This document shows, one piece after another, positions 1 through 5,290 of a stretch of DNA of 6,037 nt; the first letter of the stretch is position 1; each line of letters opens with the position of its first letter. The position numbers and the translations under genes are program-made. The notes below the pieces were generated by a model that was given only the letters and a program-made list of their open reading frames with translations, did not search any database and was not told where the DNA came from. The stretch covers positions 1-6,037 of the forward strand of contig DASQDI010000126.1 of assembly GCA_035634255.1 (NCBI GenBank), given 5' to 3'. The stretch is from DATLMR01 sp035634255 (GTDB taxonomy: Bacteria; Acidobacteriota; Blastocatellia; UBA7656).

Positions 1-672
1 GAACTCAGACAATTCGTACTCCAGCACGGGGCCGTCAACAACCCGTACCTCGAACGTTTCAAGAGCGGGGCGATGTCGGACGAAGAGTTCGCGCACTTCG
101 CCACCCAGTTCTTCGCGTTCGTGAAGCATTTCCCGCGCATACTGGCGACTCTGCTCGCCAACACCGACGACGACGCGGCGGCCGACGAGCTCGCCGTCAT
201 CCTCACGTCAGAGCTAGGCGATGGGGACCCGAAGCGGAGGCATGAATACCTGTACCATAAATTTCTGCGCTCTATTAATATCGACCCCAGAGAAGCCGCG
301 CGCGAGCCGTGGCTCGCCTCCACCCGCGCCTACATCGAGGGGCTCGCGCATCTTTACGGCCATCCTAATTACCAGCTCGCGCTGGGCGCGTCGTTCGGGC
401 TGGAGCACATGGCCATCTCCATGTGGGACCAGCTCATTCCGGGCATTATGAAGCTGAAGAAGACGCGCACGCGCCTCGAAAATATGCACACGGTTTACTG
501 GACGTTCCACCGCGCGCTCGAAGAGCAGCACGAGGACGCGATGATGAAGGCGCTCGACGGCCAGCAGGCGAGTGACGAAGCCTCCCTGCGCGAGGGGTGC
601 AGGCGGGCGCTCGACCTGCTCGAGGCATTCTGGGCCGGGCTCGACGCCCGCGCGAGCCGGGCCGCGCATTGA
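1..672 (+). CDS. Iron-containing redox enzyme, haem-oxygenase-like diiron oxidase family (5' end missing)
   Basis: The frame is open from base 1. The 24 codons before the first ATG (73) read ELRQFVLQHGAVNNPYLERF and continue smoothly into the family pattern, so the true start lies upstream of the window and ATG 73 is probably internal. Numbering from Met73, the family's metal-ligand pattern is visible: E47 and H57 in SELGDGDPKRRHEY, E111 in FGLEHM, then H146-x3-E150-x2-H153 in FHRALEEQHED. This matches the spaced Glu/His/Asp ligands of haem-oxygenase-like diiron oxidases (CADD, UndA and relatives). Such enzymes use O2 at a two-iron site for oxidative cleavage or hydroxylation of small amines and acids. 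The protein looks all-helical and soluble, with no signal peptide or membrane segment. Substrate cannot be assigned, because members act in p-aminobenzoate, alkene and natural-product synthesis. It ends at TGA 670-672. The next gene is convergent, so it says nothing about function. Confidence 0.85.
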   Translation, partial: ELRQFVLQHGAVNNPYLERFKSGAMSDEEFAHFATQFFAFVKHFPRILATLLANTDDDAAADELAVILTSELGDGDPKRRHEYLYHKFLRSINIDPREAAREPWLASTRAYIEGLAHLYGHPNYQLALGASFGLEHMAISMWDQLIPGIMKLKKTRTRLENMHTVYWTFHRALEEQHEDAMMKALDGQQASDEASLREGCRRALDLLEAFWAGLDARASRAAH

Positions 673-682
673 AGTGAGCAGG

Positions 683-710
683 AAAAAGGGGGAGCCTCGG
701 CGGCTCCCCC
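683..710 (-). terminator. Rho-independent terminator of the DUF1579 gene
   Basis: A perfect 9-bp stem, GGGGGAGCC (688-696) with GGCTCCCCC (702-710), encloses a 5-nt loop. AAAAA at 683-687 becomes a U-tract directly after the hairpin on the minus-strand transcript. It lies 68 nt past the stop of the minus-strand gene at 778. On the plus strand the hairpin lies 16 nt after the stop at 672 but has no T-run after it. It may slow transcription from the left gene but should terminate best leftwards. Confidence 0.85.
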
Positions 711-777
711 GGTACAGGGGTTGAGAGGGACTTTTATATGGGGTTTTATGGGGGGCTTTAATATCCTGCCCGCGCGA

Positions 778-1404
778 TCAACGCTTGCGCACGTAAGTCA
801 TTTCCATAGATTTGAACTCGTCGGGAGTACCTACCAGGTCGTACATCTCGAAGACGTACTTGTCCGGCCCGATCAGGCGCGTGACGAATTTGAGAAGCTT
901 GTCCCGCTCTCCCGTCGCCGGGTCGTCGAACTTGCCGAACATGGTCATCACCTTGCCCGTCTGGTCGAGCGTCCCCTCGGCGGTGTATATGGAGGTCCCC
1001 ATGTTTTCGATGTGAGAGGTGACGTATTTTTTCTTGATGTTGTCATAGCCTATTATATTGAGACTCTTGTGAATCTGCCCCATCATCTGGGCGGTGGCCT
1101 CCTCCTGCACGAACCGTCCGTCCATTATCCACTTGCTCTCCGACGCGGACTTCGATTCAATGGGCGGCTTCCCCGGCCCTTCGAACCACATCCGCGATGT
1201 CACTTCCCACTTGCCCACTAGATGGTTGAGCAGTTTGTGCGCTTCGCCGGGAGTGGCGGCTTCCTCCCACCTCTTCATCATCTCGGGAGATATGGCCGGA
1301 GCCTTCTCGCCACCCTTGCTGCTTTCCTGCGCGAAGGCAGGGTCCGGAGGAAACGACAGCGCCATGGCCAGAGCCATTCCGCAAAAGATTTTTCGCAGGT
1401 TCAT
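778..1404 (-). CDS. Exported DUF1579 family protein
   Basis: This is a 208-aa protein starting MNLRKIFCGMALAMALSF. It has a basic N-terminus, a hydrophobic core and an AFA|QE signal-peptidase I site near residue 25, so it is probably periplasmic or secreted. The mature part has a charged linker and then, from about residue 58, the DUF1579 pattern. It begins LLNHLVGKWEV, followed by W92-I-M-D-G-R-F, GYDN near 120, TAEGTLDQTGKV, and a C-terminal strand FKSMEMTYVRKR, suggesting a lipocalin-like beta-barrel. No biochemical role is established for this family. The frame stays open upstream to an ATG at 1486-1488, but ATG 1402-1404 is preferred: it gives a clean signal peptide and follows AAAGGA about 10 nt upstream. 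The gene lies 157 nt downstream of lexA on the same strand and ends before a strong terminator. No strong promoter of its own was seen. Confidence 0.85.
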   Translation of the reverse strand: MNLRKIFCGMALAMALSFPPDPAFAQESSKGGEKAPAISPEMMKRWEEAATPGEAHKLLNHLVGKWEVTSRMWFEGPGKPPIESKSASESKWIMDGRFVQEEATAQMMGQIHKSLNIIGYDNIKKKYVTSHIENMGTSIYTAEGTLDQTGKVMTMFGKFDDPATGERDKLLKFVTRLIGPDKYVFEMYDLVGTPDEFKSMEMTYVRKR

Positions 1405-1493
1405 ACGATTCTCATCCTTTCGTCTCGCAGTTTTCAGGCCCATTAAACGAATTAATCCGGTATGTGCCGCACACGGATGAGTCCTCAAGCATG

Positions 1494-1511
1494 CCGCCGG
1501 TGCGCCGGCGG
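1494..1511 (-). terminator. GC-rich hairpin after lexA, possible weak terminator
   Basis: A perfect 7-bp stem, CCGCCGG (1494-1500) with CCGGCGG (1505-1511), encloses a TGCG loop 51 nt past the lexA stop. Neither strand has a T-run after it, so it is not a typical intrinsic terminator. It may be a pause site, a Rho-assisted end or an mRNA-stabilising 3' structure for the lexA transcript. Confidence 0.3.
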
Positions 1512-1561
1512 GCGGTCCATCTTATGAAAGCTGTGTTGGCAGAGAAGAATCGTGAGGGTTA

Positions 1562-2173
1562 TCAGTGGTGGTATTTTCTGATAACCCCGATAACAATGCC
1601 CTGAATGCTGACCCTGTCAGCGGGATCGACGATAATGGGTTCGTAGTTTGAATTGGCCGGCTCCAGCCGCACCTGCGCGCCTTCGCGGTAAAAACGCTTC
1701 ACCGTGGCGTCGCTCCCGTCAACGAGGGCTACCACGGTCTGCCCGTTCTCCGCCGTGCGGCGCGATTCGACTATCACGAAGTCCCCGTCGGCTATGTGCT
1801 CTTCGATCATCGAGTCCCCGCGCACGCGCAGAGCGAACGTGTGCCCGCGGCCGAGCAGGTCCGGCGGTATGCATACGACGTCGTTGCTCAGGATCGCCTC
1901 TATCGGCCGCCCCGCCGCGACCACCCCGAGCAGAGGGATTTCGCATGCCTGCTCGGTGACCGCCTGTTTGACGATCTCGATCCCCCGGCTCGCGTGGGGC
2001 ACGCGGCGTATCAACTCTTCCTTCTCAAGGGCCGAGAGCAACTGATGCACGGTCGCGGGAGAATTCAGTCCGAAATGCGCCCGTATCTCGGCGATAGTCG
2101 GCGCGTACCCCTGCGTCTCGGAAAACCTGCAAAGATAGTCGTAAACTTCTCTCTGGCGCGCGGTCAGAGCCAT
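1562..2173 (-). CDS. lexA: LexA repressor, SOS response regulator
   Basis: LexA represses DNA-damage genes and cuts itself when RecA filaments form on single-stranded DNA. At 203 aa the protein has normal family length. The N-terminal winged helix-turn-helix runs from TARQREVYDYL to about residue 67 (RGIEIV), with recognition helix SPATVHQLLSALEKEELIRR. The C-terminal S24 peptidase domain has the cleavage site A87-G88 in VVAAGRPI, nucleophile S121 in RGDSMIEEHI and general-base K159 in DATVKRFY. All catalytic parts are intact. The start is supported by GGGGAG about 7 nt upstream. It is the second gene of a unit with the small gene at 2189-2440 (15-nt gap) and probably uses the promoter at 2507-2535. 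The recognition helix keeps the TVH of Bacillus LexA but then has QLL where Bacillus has GHL, and it differs more from the E. coli helix. Operator specificity may therefore differ. Confidence 0.97.
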   Translation of the reverse strand: MALTARQREVYDYLCRFSETQGYAPTIAEIRAHFGLNSPATVHQLLSALEKEELIRRVPHASRGIEIVKQAVTEQACEIPLLGVVAAGRPIEAILSNDVVCIPPDLLGRGHTFALRVRGDSMIEEHIADGDFVIVESRRTAENGQTVVALVDGSDATVKRFYREGAQVRLEPANSNYEPIIVDPADRVSIQGIVIGVIRKYHH

Positions 2174-2188
2174 AACTGTCTCCCCTTT

Positions 2189-2440
2189 TCAACAGGCCAC
2201 TCTGCGCTGCGGCCCGTCGCACACCTGCGCTACGAGCCAGTCGACGTTGTGGCCCATTACATGAATGTTTCCCGCGAAGGTGATTATTTCCGTCCGGCCT
2301 CGCCCCCGCCTGGTCTGAATCGTTCCGATTTCACGGCCCGCCACCAGCACCCTGTCATGCCTGCACCACCCGCCCAGCGTTCTTACTTTCTGCCCCGGCT
2401 TGATCCGGACGTTCGCATTTATTGCTTGCTGAAGAGTCAT
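2189..2440 (-). CDS. Small protein of unknown function, first gene of the lexA unit
   Basis: This 83-aa protein is not recognised. It is likely a real gene because it sits directly behind the best promoter in the window, ends 15 nt before lexA on the same strand, and has a plausible though distant GAGGTG ribosome site about 12 nt before its ATG. After a short N-terminal helix (MTLQQAINANVRI) the sequence alternates like a small beta-rich fold: KPGQKVRTLGGWCRHDRVLV, GREIGTIQTRR, RTEIITFAGNIHVMG. It then has a polar, Cys-containing tail, CDGPQRRVAC. The cysteines are C26, C74 and C83 and the histidines cluster near 28, 60 and 64. The net charge is positive, and there is no signal peptide or membrane span. 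Position before lexA suggests SOS-linked expression. Possible roles, all guesswork, include a division inhibitor, a LexA/RecA modulator or a nucleic-acid-binding protein. Confidence 0.65.
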   Translation of the reverse strand: MTLQQAINANVRIKPGQKVRTLGGWCRHDRVLVAGREIGTIQTRRGRGRTEIITFAGNIHVMGHNVDWLVAQVCDGPQRRVAC

Positions 2441-2500
2441 AAGAGTTTAAGCACCTCGTTCGGGTAATTATCCCTGCCTTAAAGGGCTTGCCGTAAATTC

Positions 2501-2530
2501 ACCGAAAGAATACGAAAATAACCGAAAATT
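2501..2530 (-). repeat. Three tandem 10-bp units, candidate operator on the lexA-side promoter
   Basis: On the plus strand the units ACCGAAAGAA (2501-2510), TACGAAAATA (2511-2520) and ACCGAAAATT (2521-2530) follow each other exactly, one helical turn apart. A degenerate fourth unit, GCCGTAAATT, lies at 2490-2499. Read in the direction of lexA transcription the core is TTTCGGT. The array spans the spacer, the -10 and the start region of the promoter at 2507-2535. Same-face spacing suggests cooperative or dimeric protein binding. LexA is the obvious candidate binder, but this is inferred from position only. Confidence 0.6.
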
Positions 2531-2535
2531 GTCAA
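2507..2535 (-). promoter_or_regulatory. Sigma70-type promoter for the small gene and lexA
   Basis: On the minus strand a perfect -35 TTGACA (2530-2535) is followed by a 17-bp spacer and the -10 TATTCT (2507-2512). This predicts a transcript start near 2500 and a leader of about 60 nt before the ATG at 2440. The spacer and -10 are covered by ACCGAAA-type repeats, the place where a repressor would block RNA polymerase. This fits LexA autoregulation, which is known in many bacteria. Confidence 0.8.
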
Positions 2536-2562
2536 CAAAAATTTTGTAAAACGTGCCTTATA

Positions 2563-2632
2563 TTTCGGGCGGTTTCGGTTCATTCGACATGAGCTTGCGC
2601 CTTTTGGCTTTCGGTATATTTTCGGTTTCGGG
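2563..2632 (+). repeat. Second TTTCGGT cluster, opposite orientation, facing the ComEA-like gene
   Basis: Exact TTTCGGT copies occur at 2573-2579, 2609-2615 and 2620-2626, with TTTCGGG variants at 2563-2569 and 2626-2632 and a looser TTTTGG at 2602-2607. Spacing is 10 bp between the first pair and 11 bp between 2609 and 2620. Orientation is opposite to the cluster at 2501-2530, so both groups point outwards in the direction of transcription. The AT-rich palindrome ACAAAA-A-TTTTGT (2535-2547) lies between them. Confidence 0.55.
2592..2620 (+). promoter_or_regulatory. Possible promoter for the ComEA-like gene, with -10 inside the repeat element
   Basis: The -10-like TATATT (2615-2620, 5 of 6 matches) is bracketed by TTTCGGT copies, just as TATTCT is on the other strand. 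The hexamer 17 bp upstream, AGCTTG (2592-2597), is a poor -35, so activity could be weak or activator-dependent. The leader to the TTG start would be about 88 nt. Confidence 0.35.
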
Positions 2633-2640
2633 ACCGGTCT

Positions 2641-2670
2641 TTGTTGATCAAGCGGGGCGGGCATGATAAG
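2641..2670 (+). promoter_or_regulatory. Alternative promoter for the ComEA-like gene
   Basis: TTGTTG (2641-2646), an 18-bp spacer and GATAAG (2665-2670) form a moderate promoter match about 40 nt before the start codon. If it is the real one, the TTTCGGT cluster lies just upstream rather than over it, and its binding protein could even activate. Confidence 0.3.
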
Positions 2671-2714
2671 TTCCGGGTACCGGGTCGATCTCAAATAAAT
2701 CTCGAAGTCAAAAC

Positions 2715-3050
2715 TTGAAATATCAAAACCGCTTCCCCGGATCAATCAAAACTATAATGCTCGCGCTCATCCTCCCGCTCTCCGCCTGCTCTCGCGAGGG
2801 AGATCACCCTCCGGCTCGGCCTTCGGAGCCGGCTCAGACCCGCGCGCGGCCCGCCGTATGCGTGAACCTGAACACCGCGACGGTGGAGGAGTTGATGACG
2901 CTGCCTGATGTCGGGGAGAAGACCGCGCGCCGTATCATCGAGCATCGCGAAGAACACGGGCCGTTCAGTCGCCCGGAAGAGGTGATAATAGTCGAGGGGT
3001 TCAGCGAGCGAAAATATCGCGCCATTGCCCCTCAGGTCTGCGCGCGATGA
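2715..3050 (+). CDS. ComEA-like helix-hairpin-helix DNA-binding lipoprotein
   Basis: This is a 111-aa protein. The N-terminus has K/R residues, then the hydrophobic stretch TIMLALILPLSAC with lipobox L22-S-A-C25, predicting a lipid-anchored exported protein. After a Pro-rich linker (26-48) comes one ComEA-type domain, VNLNTATVEELMTLPDVGEK. Its two helix-hairpin-helix motifs are near LPDVGEKTA (63-71) and VEGFSERKY (93-101), separated by RIIEHREEHGPFSRPEEV. ComEA proteins hold incoming DNA outside the inner membrane during natural transformation, and single-domain versions also occur without known competence roles. C49 and C109 flank the domain and could form a disulfide outside the cytoplasm. 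The start is uncertain: TTG 2715 gives the basic n-region but has only a weak ribosome site, and ATG 2757 would leave too short a signal. It is divergent from the lexA unit across a shared repeat-rich control region. Confidence 0.85.
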   Translation: MKYQNRFPGSIKTIMLALILPLSACSREGDHPPARPSEPAQTRARPAVCVNLNTATVEELMTLPDVGEKTARRIIEHREEHGPFSRPEEVIIVEGFSERKYRAIAPQVCAR

Positions 3051-3058
3051 CGCGCGCA
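3039..3058 (+). terminator. Perfect hairpin over the ComEA-like stop codon, no U-tract
   Basis: TGCGCGCG (3039-3046) pairs perfectly with CGCGCGCA (3051-3058) around the loop ATGA, which contains the TGA stop (3048-3050). The 8-bp, nearly all-GC stem should be very stable. No T-run follows, so it may act as a pause, a 3' stabiliser or a weak terminator rather than a classical one. Confidence 0.35.
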
Positions 3059-3061
3059 AGA

Positions 3062-3090
3062 TTGTCCTTCGCCTCCGCGTGCGGTAAAGT
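3062..3090 (+). promoter_or_regulatory. Possible promoter for the asparaginase-aminotransferase pair
   Basis: TTGTCC (3062-3067), a 17-bp spacer and TAAAGT (3085-3090) each match 4 of 6 consensus bases. They lie directly after the ComEA-like gene's hairpin and about 33 nt before the asparaginase ATG. The match is moderate, and read-through from the ComEA-like gene is the alternative. Confidence 0.4.
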
Positions 3091-3122
3091 TAGAAACTCC
3101 TGTAGGCGTCGCGGAATAAACG

Positions 3123-4169
3123 ATGGAAGATCAAATGCAGATACTGATTGAAGTCACGCGCGGAGAGATAATCGAGTCGCGCCACAGAGGCTCTATCGTG
3201 GTGTCGGAGCCCGACGGAAAGATTCTGGCGCGCGCGGGCGATCCGGACTCGATCACCTCCACGCGCTCGACGATCAAGCCTTTCCAGGCGATCCCGCTCG
3301 TGACGAGCGGCGCGGCCGACCGCTTCGACATCACGTCGGGCGAGCTTGCCATCGCCTGCGCCTCGCACAACGGCGAGCCGATTCACACCGAGACGGCCGC
3401 GCAGATTCTTGAGCGCGCGGGGCTCAGCGAAAGCGCCCTCCTGTGCGGGGCGCACAGGCCCTACAGCGAAGAGGCCGCGAAGAAGATCGAAAGCGAAGGC
3501 GGCTCTTTCACGCAGCTTCACAACAACTGCTCCGGCAAGCACGCGGGGATGCTCCTGACCTGCGTCCACCGCGAGCTCGCGACCTCCGGCTACGTCTCTC
3601 CCGAGCATCCCGTGCAGAGGGCGATCATCTCGGCCTTCGCGCGCCTGACGGGAGTGAGCGAGGACCTGCCCACGGCCCTCGACGGCTGTAGCGCGCCGAC
3701 GTTCGGGGTCCCGCTCCGGTCGCTCGCCCTCGGTTTCAGCCGGCTCGTCGGCGTGACGGATGGGGCGCTCGACCCGGACACCTCTGAAGCCGCTAAGCGT
3801 ATAGTCGCGGCAATGCTCGCGCACCCCGAGCTGATCGGGGGGGACGGCGAATTCGACACGGAGTTGATGCGGGAAGCTCGCGGGAAGCTCATCGCCAAGA
3901 TCGGGGCCGAAGCCGTCTACTCGGTCGGGGTCCTCCCCTGCGACCGTTACCCGAGAGGCCTCGGGGTCGCGATTAAGATCGAGGATGGCACGAAGCGCGC
4001 CTTATCTCCCGCGGTCGTCGAGACGCTCGCGCAGCTTCGAGTGCTCGACGGCCCGGAGCTGAAACGGCTCGACCGGTTTCATCACCCCGAGGTCAGGAAC
4101 TATCGCGGCATTCTCGCCGGAGAGGTCCGCGCGGTCTTCAAACTGGAGACCGACAGCGTGTCGCCATGA
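3123..4169 (+). CDS. L-asparaginase, type III (asparaginase II family, Rhizobium etli-like)
   Basis: The enzyme hydrolyses L-asparagine to aspartate and ammonia in the cytoplasm. At 348 aa it has usual length for Pfam Asparaginase_II, which is unrelated to the E. coli AnsA/AnsB fold and to plant-type enzymes. The residues described for the R. etli enzyme ReAV are all present: S49-x2-K52 in RSTIKPFQ, S81 in CASHNGEP, C136 and K139 in NNCSGKHAG, C189 in LDGCSAP, and K259 in AKIGAEAVYSVG. In ReAV the two Ser-Lys pairs are catalytic and the Cys/Lys/Cys set binds zinc. There is no signal peptide. ATG 3123 has only a weak GGA upstream. ATG 3135, which gives MQILIEVTRG, is a plausible alternative start. 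Its stop overlaps the next gene's start (ATGA, 4166-4169), so the two are almost surely translated together. Confidence 0.93.
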   Translation: MEDQMQILIEVTRGEIIESRHRGSIVVSEPDGKILARAGDPDSITSTRSTIKPFQAIPLVTSGAADRFDITSGELAIACASHNGEPIHTETAAQILERAGLSESALLCGAHRPYSEEAAKKIESEGGSFTQLHNNCSGKHAGMLLTCVHRELATSGYVSPEHPVQRAIISAFARLTGVSEDLPTALDGCSAPTFGVPLRSLALGFSRLVGVTDGALDPDTSEAAKRIVAAMLAHPELIGGDGEFDTELMREARGKLIAKIGAEAVYSVGVLPCDRYPRGLGVAIKIEDGTKRALSPAVVETLAQLRVLDGPELKRLDRFHHPEVRNYRGILAGEVRAVFKLETDSVSP

Positions 4170-5290
4170 ACGAAGAAATAAGATCGCTCTTCCCCGTCAC
4201 ACGAAACTACATCTACCTGAACCATTCGGCGGTCTGCCCACTCTCCACGCGGGCGAGAGACGCGATGGCCCGGCTGATCGACGACGTCGCGGAGCATGGC
4301 TCCTCCAACTACTTCGCCTGGTGCGAGACTTACGAGCGCGTGCGGCAATCGGCGGCGCGCCTGGTCAACGCCCGCGCGCACGAGATCGCTTTCATGCGCA
4401 ACACCTCCGACGCGATCTCGGCGGTCGCGAACGGGCTCGACTGGCGCGAGGGCGATAAGGTCGTCACTTCGAACGTCGAGTTCCCGGCCAACGTCTACCC
4501 GTGGATGCGGCTCCGGCAGGAGCGCGGGATCGAGCTGGCTCTGGCCTCAGAGCGCGACGGGCGAATAGACGCGGACGAGCTTCTCTCGCTCGTCGACGAC
4601 CGCACGCGGGTCGTCACGGTCAGCTGGGTGCAGTTCGCGAGCGGCTTCCGTTCCGCGCTCGCCTACATAGGGAAGTACTGCCGCGAGCGCGGGGTCCTCT
4701 TTTTCGTGGACGCCATCCAGGGGCTGGGCGGGTTGAAGCTCGACGTCGAGCGGGATTACGTAGACGCTTTCGCGGCCGACGCGCACAAGTACCTGCTGGG
4801 GCCTGAAGGCGTCGCTCTGCTTTACATATCCGACCGCGTGCTCGATTCGGTCAGGCCCACGGTCGTCGGGTGGATGTCGGTTAAAGAGCACGACCGCCAC
4901 CTCGATTACGACCTGAACTATCGCGACGGGGCGTTGCGGTTCGAGTGCGGGACTTTAAATACGGCAGGGGTCTACGGGCTGGGCGCGGCCATCGACCTCT
5001 TTCTGGAAGTCGGGCCGGAGAAGATCGAAGAACACCTGCTGGGTCTGAGCGATTACCTTGCCGAGCGCCTGCAATCGAAAGGGTACCGGGTGGTCGGGTC
5101 GAGGAGGGAGGGCGAGACCTCGGCCATCGTCACCTGCCAGCATGACCGGCATGACCCCCGGCAACTCTACCGCCATCTGTTATCTCACAAGATCGTGACG
5201 GCGCCGCGCGTGGGCAGGCTCAGGATTTCCCCGCACTTTTACAACACCCGCGAAGAGATCGACGCGCTGGTGTCGGCCCTGCCGGATTAG
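4166..5290 (+). CDS. Class V PLP-dependent aminotransferase-fold enzyme, isopenicillin-N-epimerase/SufS-like
   Basis: This is a 374-aa enzyme of the class V (NifS-like) fold. PLP-site features are visible: N79-T80 in FMRNTSDA, D182 and Q185 in FFVDAIQGLGG, and Schiff-base lysine K208 in ADAHKYLLGPEG. A GTLNTAG segment lies near 262-268 and the C-terminal RISPHFYNTREEID near 353-365. The Cys-bearing loop of cysteine desulfurases before that last motif is not seen, and the region reads KIVTAPRVGRLRIS. It is therefore unlikely to be a functional SufS/CsdA. The family includes aminotransferases, lyases, epimerases and kynureninase relatives, and the substrate is not predictable here. It is translationally coupled to the asparaginase by an ATGA overlap, which suggests a shared amino-acid catabolic role. 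Its end overlaps the convergent YkgJ-type gene by 4 nt. Confidence 0.88.
   Translation: MNEEIRSLFPVTRNYIYLNHSAVCPLSTRARDAMARLIDDVAEHGSSNYFAWCETYERVRQSAARLVNARAHEIAFMRNTSDAISAVANGLDWREGDKVVTSNVEFPANVYPWMRLRQERGIELALASERDGRIDADELLSLVDDRTRVVTVSWVQFASGFRSALAYIGKYCRERGVLFFVDAIQGLGGLKLDVERDYVDAFAADAHKYLLGPEGVALLYISDRVLDSVRPTVVGWMSVKEHDRHLDYDLNYRDGALRFECGTLNTAGVYGLGAAIDLFLEVGPEKIEEHLLGLSDYLAERLQSKGYRVVGSRREGETSAIVTCQHDRHDPRQLYRHLLSHKIVTAPRVGRLRISPHFYNTREEIDALVSALPD

Noticed and set aside
721..777. Near-repeats TTTTATATGGGG and TTTTATGGGG after the left gene
   Set aside because: Only two imperfect copies inside the 3' untranslated region of the minus-strand gene. No promoter or functional pairing could be supported.
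721..1221. 166-codon plus-strand frame opposite the DUF1579 gene
   Set aside because: It opposes a signal-peptide protein with DUF1579 features and a matching terminator, and the shadow shows no domain.
1405..1561. Search for a separate promoter of the DUF1579 gene
   Set aside because: TTTAAT near 1444-1449 on the minus strand resembles a -10, but no acceptable -35 lies 15-19 bp upstream, so it was not called.
1796..2467. 223-codon plus-strand open frame antisense to lexA and the small gene
   Set aside because: It is opposite an unmistakable LexA with all catalytic residues. The open frame reflects the high GC of the antisense strand, and its product is rich in His, Arg and Pro with no domain pattern.
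2479..2745. 88-codon minus-strand open frame across the divergent control region
   Set aside because: It covers both candidate promoters and the repeat arrays, has low-complexity composition and no ribosome site, and overlaps the start of the ComEA-like gene.
3090..3824. 244-codon minus-strand frame antisense to the asparaginase
   Set aside because: The product is Arg/Ala/Glu-rich low-complexity sequence typical of GC-rich shadows, and the plus frame has full family motifs.
4166..5290. Cysteine desulfurase (SufS/CsdA) assignment
   Set aside because: The fold and PLP lysine fit, but the catalytic cysteine loop before the C-terminal RISPHFYN motif is missing.
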